Assembly (NCBI GenBank): GCA_033063855.1
Contig: CP093829.1
Span: forward strand, 23,467,537-23,531,536
Source: Smittia aterrima
Taxonomy: Eukaryota; Arthropoda; Insecta; Diptera; Chironomidae
Direction of reading: 5' to 3'
DNA length: 64,000 nucleotides
The number at the start of each line of letters is the position of its first letter. Within the stretch, counting starts at the first letter, position 1. A program made the translations under genes and the position numbers. Below, one piece after another: positions 62,184 through 64,000 of the stretch. A model generated the notes under the pieces. The model saw only the letters and a list, made by a program, of their open reading frames with translations, did no database searches and was not told where the DNA came from.

Positions 62184-63952
62184 TTTGTTTGATTGATATG
62201 CAACGTTAATTTAAAACTCATAAAAGCACACGACGACGATAAATCAAAATCCTTTGGACACGAAAGTTCACTTAAACTCGACTTCCTTTAACGAGGCACG
62301 ACGCACATTCCGCAGTCGACTAACTCTCTCGAAATTCAACGGCCGACTAAAGCTGAAACAGTCCGAGACGAAATACACTTCTGAGCTTGAAATATGAAAG
62401 AGAACTAACTTCTAAGTTGATTTTTTTTCTTCTTCTTCGGTCTCTCAGCTTTGCGAGATTTTATCTTAATGCGGATTGCGTGTGAGATGTTAAATAATTT
62501 TTTTTATTCAATAAATCTTTAGCTTATGTAGATGAGATTGATAATCGAGACACAATTCAGAAGTCTTCGATTATTTTACTACTAATTCTTGCTTTGTTCT
62601 CTCTAACACCTCAAGACTCTTATTCTCGTTGTTTTAATCAACGATTTCAATTATTAACGCTCAACAGAACTTACATGAATTGTTCTGAAATTAAACTTTC
62701 CTTTGTTAATCACATAATTAGTCTGCAACTTCCGTTTGACTTCTTCTCAAGAACTTAATCCAACTACAAAAAGGAGACTTCACAACTTCACACAAAAGAC
62801 AGGAAATCCCTTTAGTTTCAAAGCAATTTGCTTTCACTAGGCTTTGACTTCCTCTTCCTTTAGCTGCTGTGGATGATGAAGGTTGACTGAAGCTGAAAGG
62901 ACATTCGAGCTTGAATTTATAGGAAAATGCTTTGATTTGTGTTGTTGTTGTTAGCTTCAACTTTGTTTTATTTTCATATCAAGAACCAATCGTCGGTGAT
63001 ATCTTGTAGCTTGCGCATAGACGAGCTCTTCATCTACTGTTGGACATGCGAATTCACTCGATCCGATCAATTTAATCGCAAAGCATGAAACAACTCAATC
63101 GTTTAATTATAAATAACCAGAAGTCGAGTAATTATTGTTCAACAACTTTGACTTGATTGATTCACTTGCAAAGCATTAATTAATAAATTAAAAAGAATAT
63201 TTTCAACGATTTTGTTGCAGAGGAATTCCAGTCGATGTTGAAAAGTCAGAAAATGTAAATTTCGTGAGATTTTTTTGTCACGTTTTTTAAATTTGTATTT
63301 TTTGATTTATAAAACTTTGAAATAAAAGGAAAAGTTTTGATTTCGTTGGGATCAGAAGAAAATAGGAAAATTCAAAAGCATTTTCAAGGTGAGTTTGTGA
63401 GTTCACCACTTTCCGTCGATGATGGATCCGCGGAAAAAAATCCGAAAAATATTTTGCTCAGTAGCTCGGCTTCGCATTTTCCAAGCAAAAAGATCGTCAG
63501 TTCGTTTTCCCAGCTCGCCTTACCTGCTACGCTTGATATTTCGCCAATAATTTCATCGCAATCTGACAAGGTTCGTGAGAAGTGATTACGTGGATAGTTT
63601 TAATCCAAGAATCAATTAGATTTGTTGATTAAGTTTTTCGAAAGTTTCCTCTAATTAATTTGTTTCTATTTTGCCACGCAAATTGTTTTCCGCGTTTTCT
63701 TTTCCCTCGAAAAATTCTTTGTCATTTTCCCGAAAATAAGAATTCGCGATCGCATGTTTCTCACGAGAAAGGTTTTTCTTTGTACAAGATTTTCTTTATG
63801 TTTTGTTTTTCCTTAAGACGACAGGTCTGATGACCTCAATCGCAAACTGATGTTTCAAGAAAAGAAAACTTGTCAACTTATTAATCAAATCGTTGCAGCT
63901 TAAATAAATTAAAAGACATAGGAAGAGAACAGAAAAGACACAACAATTCATC
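62184..63952. other. DAT upstream region and 5' leader of the SMIM14-like gene
   Basis: The left part should hold the DAT promoter. On the right, CATTTTCAAG|GTGAGT at 63381-63396 looks like a splice donor, and TCGTTGCAG ending at 63898 looks like an acceptor 55 bp before the SMIM14-like ATG. A 5' UTR intron at 63391-63898 is therefore likely. No coding gene is supported: frames at 62718-62960 (-) and 63337-63585 (+) lack similarity, and the latter would sit inside this intron. Confidence 0.4.
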
Positions 63953-64000
63953 ATGAGCGACGATCAGGAGACTTTCGACTTGTGCGAATGCGTTTTCTCG
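63953..64000 (+). CDS. SMIM14: SMIM14-like small membrane protein, N-terminal 16 codons only
   Basis: The frame opens at ATG 63953 and runs off the window after MSDDQETFDLCECVFS. SMIM14 is a ~100-residue single-pass ER membrane protein of unclear role. Its N-terminus carries a conserved CEC cysteine motif just after a short acidic stretch, followed in other animals by a Ser-His-Glu segment. The CEC motif, its distance from the start and the acidic lead all fit, but only 16 residues are available. A likely 5' UTR intron precedes it (63391-63898). The remaining protein, including the membrane helix, lies beyond the window. Confidence 0.55.
   Translation, partial: MSDDQETFDLCECVFS

Noticed and set aside
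63337..63585. 82-codon serine-rich frame near the window end
   Set aside because: It begins at TTG and crosses a strong GTGAGT donor at 63391, so it most likely lies in a 5' UTR intron of the SMIM14-like gene.

Overview
The window is nuclear DNA of an insect, most likely a small-genome lower dipteran such as a non-biting midge. This rests on gene content (traffic jam-type large Maf, insect-type dopamine transporter, TM9SF4, MTP), AT-rich spacers, many introns of about 50-65 bp with GT/AG ends, and a TATA plus TCAGTT initiator core promoter. The species assignment is inference. There is no bacterial, viral or CRISPR content.

Layout. 1-4.2 kb: no gene seen. 4.3-5.5 kb: TBC1D10/whacked RabGAP (+). 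7.6-11.4 kb: a putative 36-residue membrane smORF (+), then a tektin (-) and a CATIP homologue (+) placed head to head around a 180-bp shared promoter that carries a perfect RFX X-box consensus. 12.5-13.9 kb: single-exon traffic jam (+). 13.9-26.2 kb: gene-poor DNA holding two copies of a ~200-bp dispersed element and a large inverted repeat (arms ~1.24 and 1.27 kb around a 1.29-kb spacer). 26.2-37.2 kb: five head-to-tail copies of a 2.31-kb unit. Each unit has one gene for a 302-residue secreted, aliphatic, apparently helical protein that I do not recognise, and the first four also carry a tRNA-like sequence downstream. 38.8-40.9 kb: TM9SF4 (+). 41.3-51.6 kb: two different SDR16C-type retinol dehydrogenase genes, head to head. 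52.0-55.2 kb: microsomal triglyceride transfer protein (+). 55.3-56.7 kb: ORC5 (+). 57.7-62.2 kb: dopamine transporter (-), 11 exons including a 23-nt microexon. 63.9 kb: first 16 codons of a probable SMIM14 homologue (+), cut by the window edge.

Spliced models were built by hand from GT/AG sites, reading-frame phase and family similarity. All eight multi-exon models from recognised families close in frame with lengths near the family norm, as does the two-exon array gene. Functional links visible here are the ciliary pair (tektin and CATIP) and the retinol dehydrogenase pair. The other neighbours look unrelated, as is usual in eukaryotes. The least explained parts are the five-copy secreted-protein array and the palindromic repeat beside it.
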